A stretch of 64,000 nucleotides of DNA. Source: Microbacterium trichothecenolyticum. GTDB taxonomy: Bacteria; Actinomycetota; Actinomycetes; Actinomycetales; Microbacteriaceae. Position 1 is the first letter of the stretch. Every line of letters starts with the position of its first letter. The notes under the pieces were generated by a model that was given only the letters and a program-made list of their open reading frames with translations, was not told where the DNA came from and made no database searches. The stretch spans positions 496,001-560,000 of the forward strand of contig NZ_JAUTBF010000001.1 of NCBI RefSeq assembly GCF_030818955.1. Direction: 5' to 3'. Positions 10,291 through 18,631 of this stretch are shown one piece after another. A program made the translations under genes and the position numbers.

Positions 10291-10308
10291 ATCTTCGAAG
10301 GGGATCCC

Positions 10309-11091
10309 GTGTACGCAATGGAGCGCCAGCAGCTCATCGAGCGCGAACTGCGCGAGGTCGGTCGCGTCAGCGTCATCGACTTGGCCCGTCGCTTCGAGGT
10401 CACCACGGAGACCGTCCGCCGCGATCTCGACCGCCTCGAAGGAAACGGTTCGCTTCGTCGTGTCCACGGCGGCGCCGTCGGCATCGACCGCGCCAGCACC
10501 GCGGAGACCACTCTCACCGAACGGCGGGAACGCCACGGCGACGCCAAGCGCGCGATCGGCGCGGAAGCCGTCGCGGTACTGGGGTCGGACTTCCGGGGAT
10601 CGATCTTCCTCGACGGCGGTACCACGTCCGCCGCCGTGGCCGCGATGCTGCCCACCGTCCTCGGCGCGACCAGCGAGGTCGAGATCGTCACCCATTCCCT
10701 CGAGGCGGCACACCTCCTCGCTGGCGAGGAGCGGCTTTCGCTCACCACCATCGGCGGCCGCGTCCGCGGGGTCACGGCGGCGGCGGTCGGTGCGCACACG
10801 GTGCGCACAATCGGACAACTGCGCCCCGACATCGCCTTCGTGGGGACGAACGGGCTGAGCGCCGGTTTCGGTCTCAGCACCCCCGACCCAGACGAGGCCG
10901 CCGTCAAGACCGCCATCATCCAGTCGGCCCGTCGCGTCGTGCTCGTCGCCGACGCCGCCAAATTCGGAGAGGAACTGCTCGTGCGCTTCGCCCGACTCGA
11001 CGAGATCGACGTGCTCGTCACCGATGCCGCCCCGCCCGCCCCGCTCGCGGAAGCTCTCGCCGACGCCGACGTCGAGGTGCGCGTCGCATGA
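10309..11091 (+). CDS. fruR: DeoR-family regulator of the fructose operon
   Basis: This 260-aa repressor-type protein has an N-terminal DeoR helix-turn-helix (VSVIDLARRFEVTTETVRRDLDRLE, about residues 20-45) and the sugar-phosphate-sensing DeoRC domain, with IFLDGGTTS, VTHSLEAAHLL and AFVGTNGLSAGFGLSTPD. GTG 10309 starts MYAMERQQLI, as in other FruR proteins, after the ribosome site GAAGGGG. It overlaps fruK by four bases (ATGA). Family knowledge suggests that fructose-1-phosphate or a related sugar phosphate relieves repression of the operon. Confidence 0.9.
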   Translation: MYAMERQQLIERELREVGRVSVIDLARRFEVTTETVRRDLDRLEGNGSLRRVHGGAVGIDRASTAETTLTERRERHGDAKRAIGAEAVAVLGSDFRGSIFLDGGTTSAAVAAMLPTVLGATSEVEIVTHSLEAAHLLAGEERLSLTTIGGRVRGVTAAAVGAHTVRTIGQLRPDIAFVGTNGLSAGFGLSTPDPDEAAVKTAIIQSARRVVLVADAAKFGEELLVRFARLDEIDVLVTDAAPPAPLAEALADADVEVRVA

Positions 11092-12053
11092 TCGTCACCC
11101 TGACCGCCAATCCCTCCGCCGACCGCGCCGTCGTGCTGTCGAGCGCCCTCGCGCCCGGAGAAGTCCAGCGCGCGCTCTCGTCGCGAGAAGACGCCGGCGG
11201 CAAGGGCGTCAACGTCGCCCGCGTCGTCACCGCCGCGGGAGTCCCCGCGCGGGCCGTCGTGCCGGTGAACGCCCACGACCCCTACCGCATGTTGCTCGAG
11301 GACACCGGTATCGCGCTCGACCTCGTCGATGTCGAGGGCCGCGCCCGGGCGAACCTCACGATCACCGACCCCGAGGGCGAGACCACGAAGCTCAACCTGC
11401 CGGGTGCGCATCTCTCCGCCGAGGAGGCGACCGCGCTCACGGAGGGTGTCGTCGCCGCCGCCGAGGGGGCCACGTGGCTCGTGCTCGCGGGTTCGCTGCC
11501 TCCGGGCGTGCCCGAGACGTTCTATGCCGATCTCATTCACGCCGTGCGGGCTCGCTGGGGCGCGGCAGCTCCCCTCGTGGCGGTCGATGCCTCCGGCCCG
11601 GCCCTCGACGCCGTCGTGGCATCCGCCCACCCCGACCTCATCAAGCCCAACCACGAGGAACTCGCCGAGCTGGTGGGTGAAGATGCCTCCGACGACACCG
11701 ACGTGCTCGCCGAGGCGGCGCGACGCGCACAGGCTCTCGTGCCCGCGAGTGTGGCATCCGCCCTCGTCACCCTCGGTGCCGACGGTGCGCTGCTGTTCAC
11801 CGCCGACGGTGCGTGGCGCGGGCGCGCCCCGAAGATCCAGGTCGCCAGCACGGTCGGCGCGGGCGACAGCTCGTTGGCCGGCTACCTGCTCGCCGACCTC
11901 GAGGGGGCCGCAGCCCCTGACCGACTCGCGCGGAGCATCTCCTACGGTGCCGCCGCCGCGACCCTGCCGGGGACGCAGGCCCCGACACCGACCGACCTTC
12001 CCCCCGGTCCCATCGTCGTCTCCGACTTCGCTACCCCCTTCGCAACATCCTGA
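11088..12053 (+). CDS. fruK: 1-Phosphofructokinase
   Basis: This PfkB-family kinase (321 aa) converts fructose-1-phosphate, the product of the fructose PTS, to fructose-1,6-bisphosphate with ATP. Visible signatures are MIVTLTANPSADR at the start, GGKGVNVARV (PfkB signature 1) near residue 38, KPNHEEL, and STVGAGDSSLAGYL near residue 258, where the D of GAGD is the catalytic base. The start overlaps the fruR stop and fruA follows after 19 bases, so it is a middle operon gene. Confidence 0.96.
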   Translation: MIVTLTANPSADRAVVLSSALAPGEVQRALSSREDAGGKGVNVARVVTAAGVPARAVVPVNAHDPYRMLLEDTGIALDLVDVEGRARANLTITDPEGETTKLNLPGAHLSAEEATALTEGVVAAAEGATWLVLAGSLPPGVPETFYADLIHAVRARWGAAAPLVAVDASGPALDAVVASAHPDLIKPNHEELAELVGEDASDDTDVLAEAARRAQALVPASVASALVTLGADGALLFTADGAWRGRAPKIQVASTVGAGDSSLAGYLLADLEGAAAPDRLARSISYGAAAATLPGTQAPTPTDLPPGPIVVSDFATPFATS

Positions 12054-12072
12054 CCATGGAGGTCACCTGACA

Positions 12073-14143
12073 ATGTCCGACATCATCACTCCGGAGCTCG
12101 TCACCCTCGACGCGCCCCTGGGCACCGACAAGCAGTCGGTGATCCGAGCACTCGCCGAGCGCGTCGTCGCGCAGGGCCGCGCCACGAGCGCGCAGGAACT
12201 CTTCGACGACGCCTGGGCCCGCGAGCAGAAGGACGAGACCGGCCTGCCCGGCGGTATCGGCATCCCGCACGCCCGCAGCGCCTCGGTCACCGAGCCGACC
12301 CTCGCCTTCGCGCGCCTGACGCCGGGCGTCGACTTCGGCGCCCCCGACGGCCCCGCCGACATCGTGTTCCTCATCGCCGCTCCCGCCGGTGCCGACGAGG
12401 CACACCTGTCGGTGCTGTCGCAGCTGGCCCGTAGCCTCATGCGTGACGACTTCATGTCGGGCCTGCGCGCCGCGACCACCCCCGCCGAGGCCGTGCGCAT
12501 CATCACGGAAGCCGTGACCCCCGCTGAGGCCGCCGCGCCGGCCGCTGCCGCGCCGGTCGCTGCCGCTCCGGCCGCCACCCGCGCCGAGGCCCGCACGGCC
12601 GCCAAGACGAAGAAGATCGTCGCCGTCACCGCCTGCGCCACCGGCATCGCCCACACCTTCATGGCCGCCGACGCCCTCACCGCGGCGGGCGCGGAGACCG
12701 AGGGCGTCGAGCTCATCGTCGAGCCGCAGGGCTCGAGCGGCTACAAGGCCCTCCCCCAGAGCGTCATCGACGACGCCGACGCCGTGATCTTCGCGGTCGA
12801 CGTCGACGTCCGAAACCCCCAGCGTTTCGCCGGCAAGCCCGTCGTGCGCGCCGGAGTCAAGCGCGGCATCGAGCAGCCGAAGCAGCTCATCGCCGAGGCC
12901 GTCGCCGCGAGCGAGAACCCCAACGCAGCGCGCGTGCAGGGTGGTGCCGCCGCGGCATCCGCCTCCGACGCGCCCGTCGCGCAGCAGTCGGTCGGCCGCC
13001 GCATCCAGCGGTGGTTGCTGACCGGTGTCAGCTACATGATCCCGTTCGTCGCCGGTGGCGGTCTGCTCATCGCGCTCGGCTTCCTGCTCGGTGGCTACGA
13101 GGTCACCAAGAACGCCGCGAACGTCATCATCCAGAACTCTCTCTGGGACCTCCCCACCGAGGGCATCACGTCGTCGTTCGGCCCGCTGGGTCAGTACCTC
13201 GGCTCGGTCGCCTTCATGATCGGTGCGACCTCGATGGGCTTCATCGTGGCCGTTCTCGCGGGTTTCATCGCCTACGCGATCGCCGACCGCCCGGGCATCG
13301 CCCCCGGTTTCGTCGCCGGTGCGGTGGCCGTGCTCATGAACGCCGGTTTCATCGGCGGCATCATCGGCGGTCTGCTCGCCGGTTTCATCGCCTGGTGGCT
13401 GGGCCGTTTCGATGCGCCGCGCTGGCTCCGCGGCCTCATGCCGGTCGTGATCGTTCCGTTCCTCGGCTCGATCTTCGCGTCGGGTCCTGATGATCCTCTT
13501 CCTCGGTCGCCCGATCGCCTCGCTGATGGCCGCGTTGACCGATGGCCTGAACTCGCTCGCCGCCAGCAGCGCCGGCGCGATCGTGCTCGGTGTGATCCTC
13601 GGCCTCATGATGTGCTTCGACCTCGGCGGCCCGGTCAACAAGGTCGCCTACGTCTTCGCGACGACCGGTCTTGCCGCGGCCTCTCAGACCAACACCGCGC
13701 CGTACATGATCATGGCGACCGTCATGGCCGCTGGCATGGTGCCCCCGCTCGCGATGGCTCTGGCCTCGACCCTCCTCGCCCGTCAGAAGTTCACCCCGGT
13801 CGAGCGTGAGAACGGCGCGGCCGCGTGGCTGCTCGGTGCCTCGTTCATCTCGGAGGGCGCGATCCCGTTCGCCGCGGCGGACCCGCTGCGTGTCATCCCC
13901 GCGTCGATGGTGGGCGGTGCGATCACCGGTGGTCTCAGCATGCTCCTGAGCGTGCAGTCCTTCGCCCCGCACGGCGGCATCTTCGTGTTCTTCGCGATCA
14001 ACCCCTTCTGGGGTTTTGCCCTCGCGATCGTGGCGGGTACCGTCGTGACGGCGCTGATCGTCGTGGCCCTGAAGGGCATCGGCCGCAGCACCAAGGACGC
14101 CGCCGTCGCCGAGGATGCGCCCGCGGCGACCGTCGCGGCATAA
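12073..14143 (+). pseudogene. fruA: PTS fructose transporter EIIABC, single-base frameshift
   Basis: The gene imports and phosphorylates fructose at C1. Domains run EIIA (phospho-His in GIGIPHARS, near residue 66), an Ala-rich linker, EIIB (catalytic Cys188 in VTACATGIAHT) and EIIC from about residue 315, with many membrane spans. The frame breaks at about 13486: FLGSIFASG is followed by nonsense, while the next frame continues LMILFLGRPIASLMAALTDG to the stop at 14143. Removing one C in GGTCCTG restores 690 codons. Both halves are perfectly conserved, so a sequencing insertion is more likely than an old pseudogene. If real, the truncated EIIC would abolish fructose uptake by this operon. Confidence 0.9.
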
Positions 14144-14171
14144 GACCCACGTCGAATCGGAAGGATTCACC

Positions 14172-14441
14172 ATGGCAGAACGTCAGGCCACCATCGCCAG
14201 CGCCTCCGGCCTCCACGCCCGTCCCGCGAAGCTCTTCGTGCAGGCCGTGCAGGAGAAGAAGATCCCCGTCACCATCGCCGCCAACGGCGGTGCCGACCTG
14301 AACGCCGGCAGCATCCTGTCGCTCATGGGCCTCGGCGCCGGTCACGGCACGGTCGTGACCCTCAAGGCCGAGGGTGAGGGTGCCGAACAGGCGCTCGACG
14401 AGCTCGTCGCTCTGCTCGAGACCGACCTCGACGCGCAGTAA
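14172..14441 (+). CDS. ptsH: Phosphocarrier protein HPr
   Basis: This 89-aa cytoplasmic PTS phosphocarrier passes phosphate from enzyme I to the EIIA domain. The active histidine is His15 in SGLHARPAKLF, and the regulatory serine region is AGSILSLMGLG (Ser47). Being encoded directly after fruA makes it the likely donor for fructose. Enzyme I is not in the window. A strong terminator follows. Confidence 0.96.
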   Translation: MAERQATIASASGLHARPAKLFVQAVQEKKIPVTIAANGGADLNAGSILSLMGLGAGHGTVVTLKAEGEGAEQALDELVALLETDLDAQ

Positions 14442-14461
14442 GCGCTTCGCGCAATAGAAAC

Positions 14462-14499
14462 ACCGGATGCCACGAGCCCCACGGCTCGTGGCATCCGGT
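14462..14499. terminator. Strong terminator of the fructose operon
   Basis: A perfect 17-base-pair stem, ACCGGATGCCACGAGCC/GGCTCGTGGCATCCGGT, has loop CCAC (14479-14482) and is followed by ATTTCT. Each arm contains the genome-frequent word GGATGCC, so the hairpin is built from an inverted pair of it. Confidence 0.9.
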
Positions 14500-14524
14500 A
14501 TTTCTGCGCGTGACGGCGTGGGTT

Positions 14525-14541
14525 GCCGCACGACTCCTGCA
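14525..14541 (+). repeat. Intergenic repeat copy 1
   Basis: GCCGCACGACTCCTGCA is similar to GCGGCACAACTCCTGCG at 14642-14658: 14 of 17 bases match, with CACRACTCCTGC in common. The surrounding stretch 14500-14719 is otherwise featureless. Confidence 0.4.
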
Positions 14542-14641
14542 TATCCGGCGCAGAGCGGGTCAGCGCGTGCACGTCGCCCCGCATCGCCGGAGCTGTGCGT
14601 GCCGGCGCGCGCGGCGAGCGGTCGCCCGTCGTAGGCATGTG

Positions 14642-14658
14642 GCGGCACAACTCCTGCG
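14642..14658 (+). repeat. Intergenic repeat copy 2
   Basis: This is the second copy of the CACRACTCCTGC-containing repeat described at 14525. The two copies lie 117 bases apart in the same orientation, between the fructose operon and the MBL-fold gene. Confidence 0.4.
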
Positions 14659-14719
14659 GGTGACGCCGGGGGAGGCCCGCGAAAGGCTGTTCGACGGCGA
14701 TTCGCCGGCGTCGTGCGCC

Positions 14720-15358
14720 TCAGACCTCGACGGTGTCGCCGGGTTGCAGGTCGACGAACGATCCGCCGTTCTGCTCCACCGCCCAGGTCAAGCGCGCGTA
14801 CCCCATCTGCTTTCCCGCGGTCGAGAGAGTCATGTCGTGCGTGGCGAACACGCGGTCGGGCTTGACGTCGACGACGAAGTCCATCGTGTCGCCGATCTTC
14901 AACCAGGGCGCACCGACGGGGGCCGCCAGGAGCGACACCTTCTTGTGCTTCGGGATGGCGTACGAGTCGCCGGGGTAGTAGAGCGCTTCGTTCACGAGCA
15001 CGCCGACGTTGTCGACGACGGGGATGGACTCATGGATGACGGCGTGCCGACCGCCGAAGAACTCCAGGTGGAAGGGACCGAGGTCGAGCGTGTCACCCGG
15101 GTGGACGACGGTCACCTCGAACCCGGCGGCGGCGTGTGCGACCCCCTCCGGTCCGTAGATCGGCGCCCCGGGATGGGCGCTCAACAGACGCGTGAGATGT
15201 TCGGGCGTCCAGTGGTCGGGGTGCTCGTGCGTGATGACCACGCCGACGAGACCGACGAGGTCTTCCAGTGGCGAGGTGAAGCTACCCGGATCGATGACCA
15301 GGGTGTGTCCCGACTCGACGAGGACCAGGGCCGCGTGTTCGTGCTTCGTAAGGCGCAT
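14720..15358 (-). CDS. MBL-fold metal-dependent hydrolase (UlaG-like)
   Basis: The protein has 212 aa. It carries the metal-binding motif THEHPDHW near residue 45, further ligands in FGGRHAVIHE, PGDSY and ATHDMTLS, and the beta-lactamase-fold opening HAALVLVESGHTLVIDPGSF. It is closest to the small UlaG / YtkL-like cytoplasmic hydrolases, whose substrates are mostly unknown. ATG 15358 is the only good start. The gene stands alone, convergent to the fructose operon and divergent from tRNA-Glu. Confidence 0.85.
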   Translation of the reverse strand: MRLTKHEHAALVLVESGHTLVIDPGSFTSPLEDLVGLVGVVITHEHPDHWTPEHLTRLLSAHPGAPIYGPEGVAHAAAGFEVTVVHPGDTLDLGPFHLEFFGGRHAVIHESIPVVDNVGVLVNEALYYPGDSYAIPKHKKVSLLAAPVGAPWLKIGDTMDFVVDVKPDRVFATHDMTLSTAGKQMGYARLTWAVEQNGGSFVDLQPGDTVEV

Positions 15359-15498
15359 GCGTCTAGTTCACTCCGGCTCGGGGCGGGCGGCAACCGCTGG
15401 CGTGGCGGGCGATCTCGGGCTAGCCGCTCTTCCGTCGGGCCCGTCTTCGCGGTACCGTGTCCGGACACGCCCGAGAATTCGGCGGCTCGGCCTCGATT

Positions 15499-15527
15499 TT
15501 GCGTGCGCGTCAATCGTGGTGCATACT
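15499..15527 (+). promoter_or_regulatory. Promoter of tRNA-Glu
   Basis: TTGCGT (15499-15504), a 17-base spacer and CATACT (15522-15527) lie 16 bases before the mature tRNA. Confidence 0.6.
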
Positions 15528-15543
15528 TGAACGGTTGCGACGC

Positions 15544-15619
15544 GGCCCCATCGTATAGCGGCCTAGTACGCCGCCCTCTCACGGCGGTAACGCGGGTTCG
15601 AATCCCGCTGGGGTCACCA
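15544..15619 (+). tRNA. tRNA-Glu (anticodon CTC), CCA encoded
   Basis: The cloverleaf has acceptor GGCCCCA/TGGGGTC, anticodon stem CCGCC/GGCGG with loop CTCTCAC (anticodon CUC, reading GAG), and T-stem GCGGG/CCCGC with loop TTCGAAT. The discriminator A is followed by an encoded CCA (15617-15619), unlike the tRNA-Gln in this window. Confidence 0.96.
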
Positions 15620-15663
15620 ACAGCGAAAGGCTCCGACCGAATGGTCGGGGCCTTTTTGCTGTT
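15619..15663 (+). terminator. Terminator of tRNA-Glu
   Basis: The inner stem AAAGGCTCCGACC/GGTCGGGGCCTTT (loop GAAT, one G-U pair) is followed by TT, and AACAGC/GCTGTT closes outside. It starts directly after the tRNA. Bases 15664-15790 hold nothing else recognised. Confidence 0.85.
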
Positions 15664-15790
15664 CTGGTGCGGTGGCGGAACGAGGAGCCGTATGCGCGGG
15701 TTGGGCCCCGCCCGGAGGCTCCGCGCGCCGCGCCGGATCCGGGACGATCCCAGCGCCCGATGTGGATCCGGCGACACCTTCCGGATCCAC

Positions 15791-16834
15791 TCAGGTGTCG
15801 GCGCCCCGAGCGCGCCGGCGGCGGGCACGGCGCACGACCCACACCACGGCGGCGACGAGTCCGGCCGCGGCGAGCCATGGCAGCAGGAACCCGAGTCCGA
15901 TCACAACACCGTTCAGCGTGGTGACGAGGCCGTTCCACCCCGCCACCAGACCGTCGCCGAAACCCGCCGGGTCGGCGGCCACCGTCGCTGCGGCGGGCAT
16001 GACCTGGACGGTCAGCGACGACATCGCCACCTGCGACTCCAACAGCGCGAGCTGTTGACGATCGGCGTCGAGCTGCGCCTGTCGGTCGGCGAGCGCGGAC
16101 TCGGCGGCGATGAGGTCGGCGACCGAGCCGGCCTGCGACATCAGCTCGGTGAGTCGGGCGACGGATGCCTCGGCGGCGGTGATCCGAGCCCGGAGGTCGA
16201 CCGTCTGGTCGGTGACGTCACTGCGGGTGACCTTCGACGCTGTCACCGTTCCGAGCGTGGACAGGCCGTCCATCACGCTCGTGAGCGCATCGACGGGAAC
16301 GCGGACGCGGATCCAGGCCGTCGAGGCGTCGGCGGGAAAGCTCTGCGCGCTCGCGTCGCCCGCGATCGGGATCGCACCCGATGTCGCACCGACCTGCGAC
16401 GACTCGACGTAGCCGCCAGCCGAGGTCGCGGCATCCGAGACGGCTCTGACAGTCGTGGGCACATCGCTCACCTCGAGCGTGACCGACCCGTCCGCGATGA
16501 CCTCGCGCACGGCAGTGCCGGGCGCCGCCTCGACCACTGTGCCGTCGAGCAACCTCAGTTCGGGGGAGGTGGGGGCGCTGAACGGCTCCGTCAGCGCGCT
16601 GCCGCTCGTTCCCGCCGCGGACTGATCGGCGAGCGAGATGCTCCCGCCGTGCACCACGGCGGGGCCGACCATCGCCGCGACCAGCACGACTGCCGCCGCG
16701 GCAACGGACCAGCCGCCGATCCGCGCACGGCGTCGCCGGCGCTCGGCTCGCTCGGTGCCGATGCGGGCGAAGATCGTCGTCTCCAGGGCGTCCACTCGGT
16801 CGTCGGAGAGCGTGGGCAAGGTGGGCGTGGTCAT
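15791..16834 (-). CDS. DUF4349 membrane protein, partner of the ECF sigma factor
   Basis: The protein has 347 aa. A charged cytoplasmic N-terminus (ERRRRRARIG) precedes a membrane span at about 42-62. A large extracytoplasmic domain follows, with the DUF4349 core GGYVESSQVG and a coiled coil at about 225-285 (DLRARITAAEASVARLTEL). A second span lies near 310-334, before an Arg-rich tail. ATG 16834 overlaps the sigma factor stop by four bases. By position it could act as the anti-sigma or membrane sensor of that sigma factor. This is inference, since DUF4349 is not an established anti-sigma family and no zinc-binding HxxxCxxC is seen. Confidence 0.85.
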   Translation of the reverse strand: MTTPTLPTLSDDRVDALETTIFARIGTERAERRRRRARIGGWSVAAAAVVLVAAMVGPAVVHGGSISLADQSAAGTSGSALTEPFSAPTSPELRLLDGTVVEAAPGTAVREVIADGSVTLEVSDVPTTVRAVSDAATSAGGYVESSQVGATSGAIPIAGDASAQSFPADASTAWIRVRVPVDALTSVMDGLSTLGTVTASKVTRSDVTDQTVDLRARITAAEASVARLTELMSQAGSVADLIAAESALADRQAQLDADRQQLALLESQVAMSSLTVQVMPAAATVAADPAGFGDGLVAGWNGLVTTLNGVVIGLGFLLPWLAAAGLVAAVVWVVRRARRRRARGADT

Positions 16835-17394
16835 GGGGTCTCCGTTTCCATCGCGGTGGCGCGCACCCGGGTGCGGATGCGGGAGAGACGATTGCGCACC
16901 GTGCCGTGCGACACCCCGAGCGCGTCGGCCGCCGCCTGATAGCCGTATCCCTCGGCCGCGCACAGGCGGAAGATCTCGCGATCGAGGTCGCCCAATCCCT
17001 CCACCGCGGCGAGGATCGCGCGGACCGTCTCCGCGTCCACGACGTCGCGTTCGACGTCGATCCGGGCGGGCAGGTCTTCGTCGAGCGCCGCGTGCGCGCC
17101 GTGCCGTGACCGCGCGCGGAGGCGATTGGCGGCCTGGAGCCGGCAGACCGTCGCCAGCCAGGGCAACAGTGACGTTCCCTCCAGCGTGAGCTGGGGCAGT
17201 TTCCGCCACGCGACGACGAAGGTCTCCTGCACCACGTCGTCGGCGTCGGCGGCGTTGCCGACCAGTCCCATCGCCGTCCAGTACACGGGGCGTACGTACG
17301 CGCGATAGAGCGATCGGAAGGCCGTCTCCGACCCGGCGGCGGCGCGCGCCACGAGCGCCCTGTCGTCGATCACGTCGTCAGCCATGGCATCCAT
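16831..17394 (-). CDS. ECF-type RNA polymerase sigma factor
   Basis: This 187-aa sigma-70 family extracytoplasmic-function factor has region 2 with the -10-contacting helix (AFRSLYRAYVRPVYWTAM, then DADDVVQETFVVAWRKL) and a region 4 helix-turn-helix (EGYGYQAAADALGVSHGTVRNRLSRIR). ATG 17394 was chosen; an in-frame ATG at 17385 is equally possible, because only a weak GAAGAA lies upstream of both. It is cotranscribed with the overlapping DUF4349 gene. The regulon is not visible here. Confidence 0.92.
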   Translation of the reverse strand: MDAMADDVIDDRALVARAAAGSETAFRSLYRAYVRPVYWTAMGLVGNAADADDVVQETFVVAWRKLPQLTLEGTSLLPWLATVCRLQAANRLRARSRHGAHAALDEDLPARIDVERDVVDAETVRAILAAVEGLGDLDREIFRLCAAEGYGYQAAADALGVSHGTVRNRLSRIRTRVRATAMETETP

Positions 17395-17541
17395 TTCTTC
17401 GACCGGCTTTCGCCGGTGCGAGCACTCTCTCATTGAGAGGTGTCAGCGCGCGCGAGATCGTCTCAGCGGGTTTCCGAAGTCCCGTTCGCGCGCCGTCCCC
17501 ATGGATAAACTGGAGCGTTTCCCCGACGAAAGGCCCCGTGC

Positions 17542-18606
17542 ATGGAGCTGCAGATCGATCCGCTTTTCCAGACGATCACGCTGATCGCGCTCGTGGTCAT
17601 CCTGATCGCCGATCTGCTGATCATCCTCAAGCGTCCGCACATCCCGGCCGCGAAGGAGTCGACCCTCTGGGTGGTGTTCTACGTCACCCTGGCGCTGATC
17701 TTCGCCGGCATCCTGTGGGCCGTCGCCGGGGGAGAGGTGGCCGGGCAATTCGTGGCCGGGTGGCTGACGGAGTACAGCCTCTCGATCGACAACCTCTTCG
17801 TGTTCGTGCTGATCATGGGGCAGTTCGCCGTGCCGCGCCGGTATCAGCAGGAGGTGCTGATGGTGGGCATCATCATCGCGCTCGTCCTGCGCGGGGCGTT
17901 CATCCTCGTCGGCGCGACGATCATCGAGAACTTCAGCCCGATCTTCTACCTGTTCGGTGCGTTCCTCGTCTACACGGCGATCCGTCAGGCCTTCCCGGGT
18001 GGCGACCATGACGACGACACGCAGAAAGAGAACCTCATCGTGCGGACGCTACGCCGCGTGCTGCCGATGAGCGACTCCTACGACGGCAAGAAGGTCATCA
18101 CGCGCGTGAACGGCAAGAAGCTGTTCACGCCGATGATCATCGTGTTCGTCGCGATCGGCGTGACCGACCTGCTCTTCGCGATCGACTCGATCCCCGCGAT
18201 CTTCGGCATCACCCAGAGCCCGTTCATCGTCTTCACCGCGAACCTCTTCGCCCTGATGGGCCTGCGTCAGTTGTACTTCCTGCTCGGCGATCTGCTCGAC
18301 CGCCTGAAGTACCTGCACTACGGCATCGCGTTCATCCTCGCGTTCATCGGCGTGAAGCTCATCCTGCACGCGATGCACGTCAACGAGCTGTCGTTCATCA
18401 ACGGCGGCGAGCACATCGAGTGGGCGCCCGAGATCTCGACCTGGGTGTCGCTCGCGGTCATCGTGCTGTCGATGGCGGTGGCCACGATCGCGAGCATGGT
18501 CGCCGCGCGCCGCGAGCCGGCCGCGGCGGGGCCGCGGGAGGCCGCCGCCGAGGTCGCCGACGAGAAGGGCACCCCCGCGACGGTGGAGCACCCCGAGCGC
18601 GACTGA
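17542..18606 (+). CDS. TerC/Alx-family integral membrane protein
   Basis: This 354-aa protein has about nine membrane spans and the TerC hallmarks EYSLSIDNLFVFVLIMGQF and VGVTDLLFAIDSIPAIFGIT, with conserved intramembrane Asp residues. The C-terminus is a disordered Ala/Glu tail. Family members are linked to tellurite resistance, manganese export and metalation of exported proteins. ATG 17542 follows GACGAAAGG. A TAAACT hexamer at 17506 may be its -10. No yybP-ykoY riboswitch structure is recognisable in the short leader. Confidence 0.9.
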   Translation: MELQIDPLFQTITLIALVVILIADLLIILKRPHIPAAKESTLWVVFYVTLALIFAGILWAVAGGEVAGQFVAGWLTEYSLSIDNLFVFVLIMGQFAVPRRYQQEVLMVGIIIALVLRGAFILVGATIIENFSPIFYLFGAFLVYTAIRQAFPGGDHDDDTQKENLIVRTLRRVLPMSDSYDGKKVITRVNGKKLFTPMIIVFVAIGVTDLLFAIDSIPAIFGITQSPFIVFTANLFALMGLRQLYFLLGDLLDRLKYLHYGIAFILAFIGVKLILHAMHVNELSFINGGEHIEWAPEISTWVSLAVIVLSMAVATIASMVAARREPAAAGPREAAAEVADEKGTPATVEHPERD

Positions 18607-18631
18607 CGCGGCTCGCATCGGCGTCCGCAGA

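Noticed and set aside
17434..17541. Manganese (yybP-ykoY) riboswitch before the TerC gene
   Set aside because: The leader is too short and lacks the two conserved internal loops.
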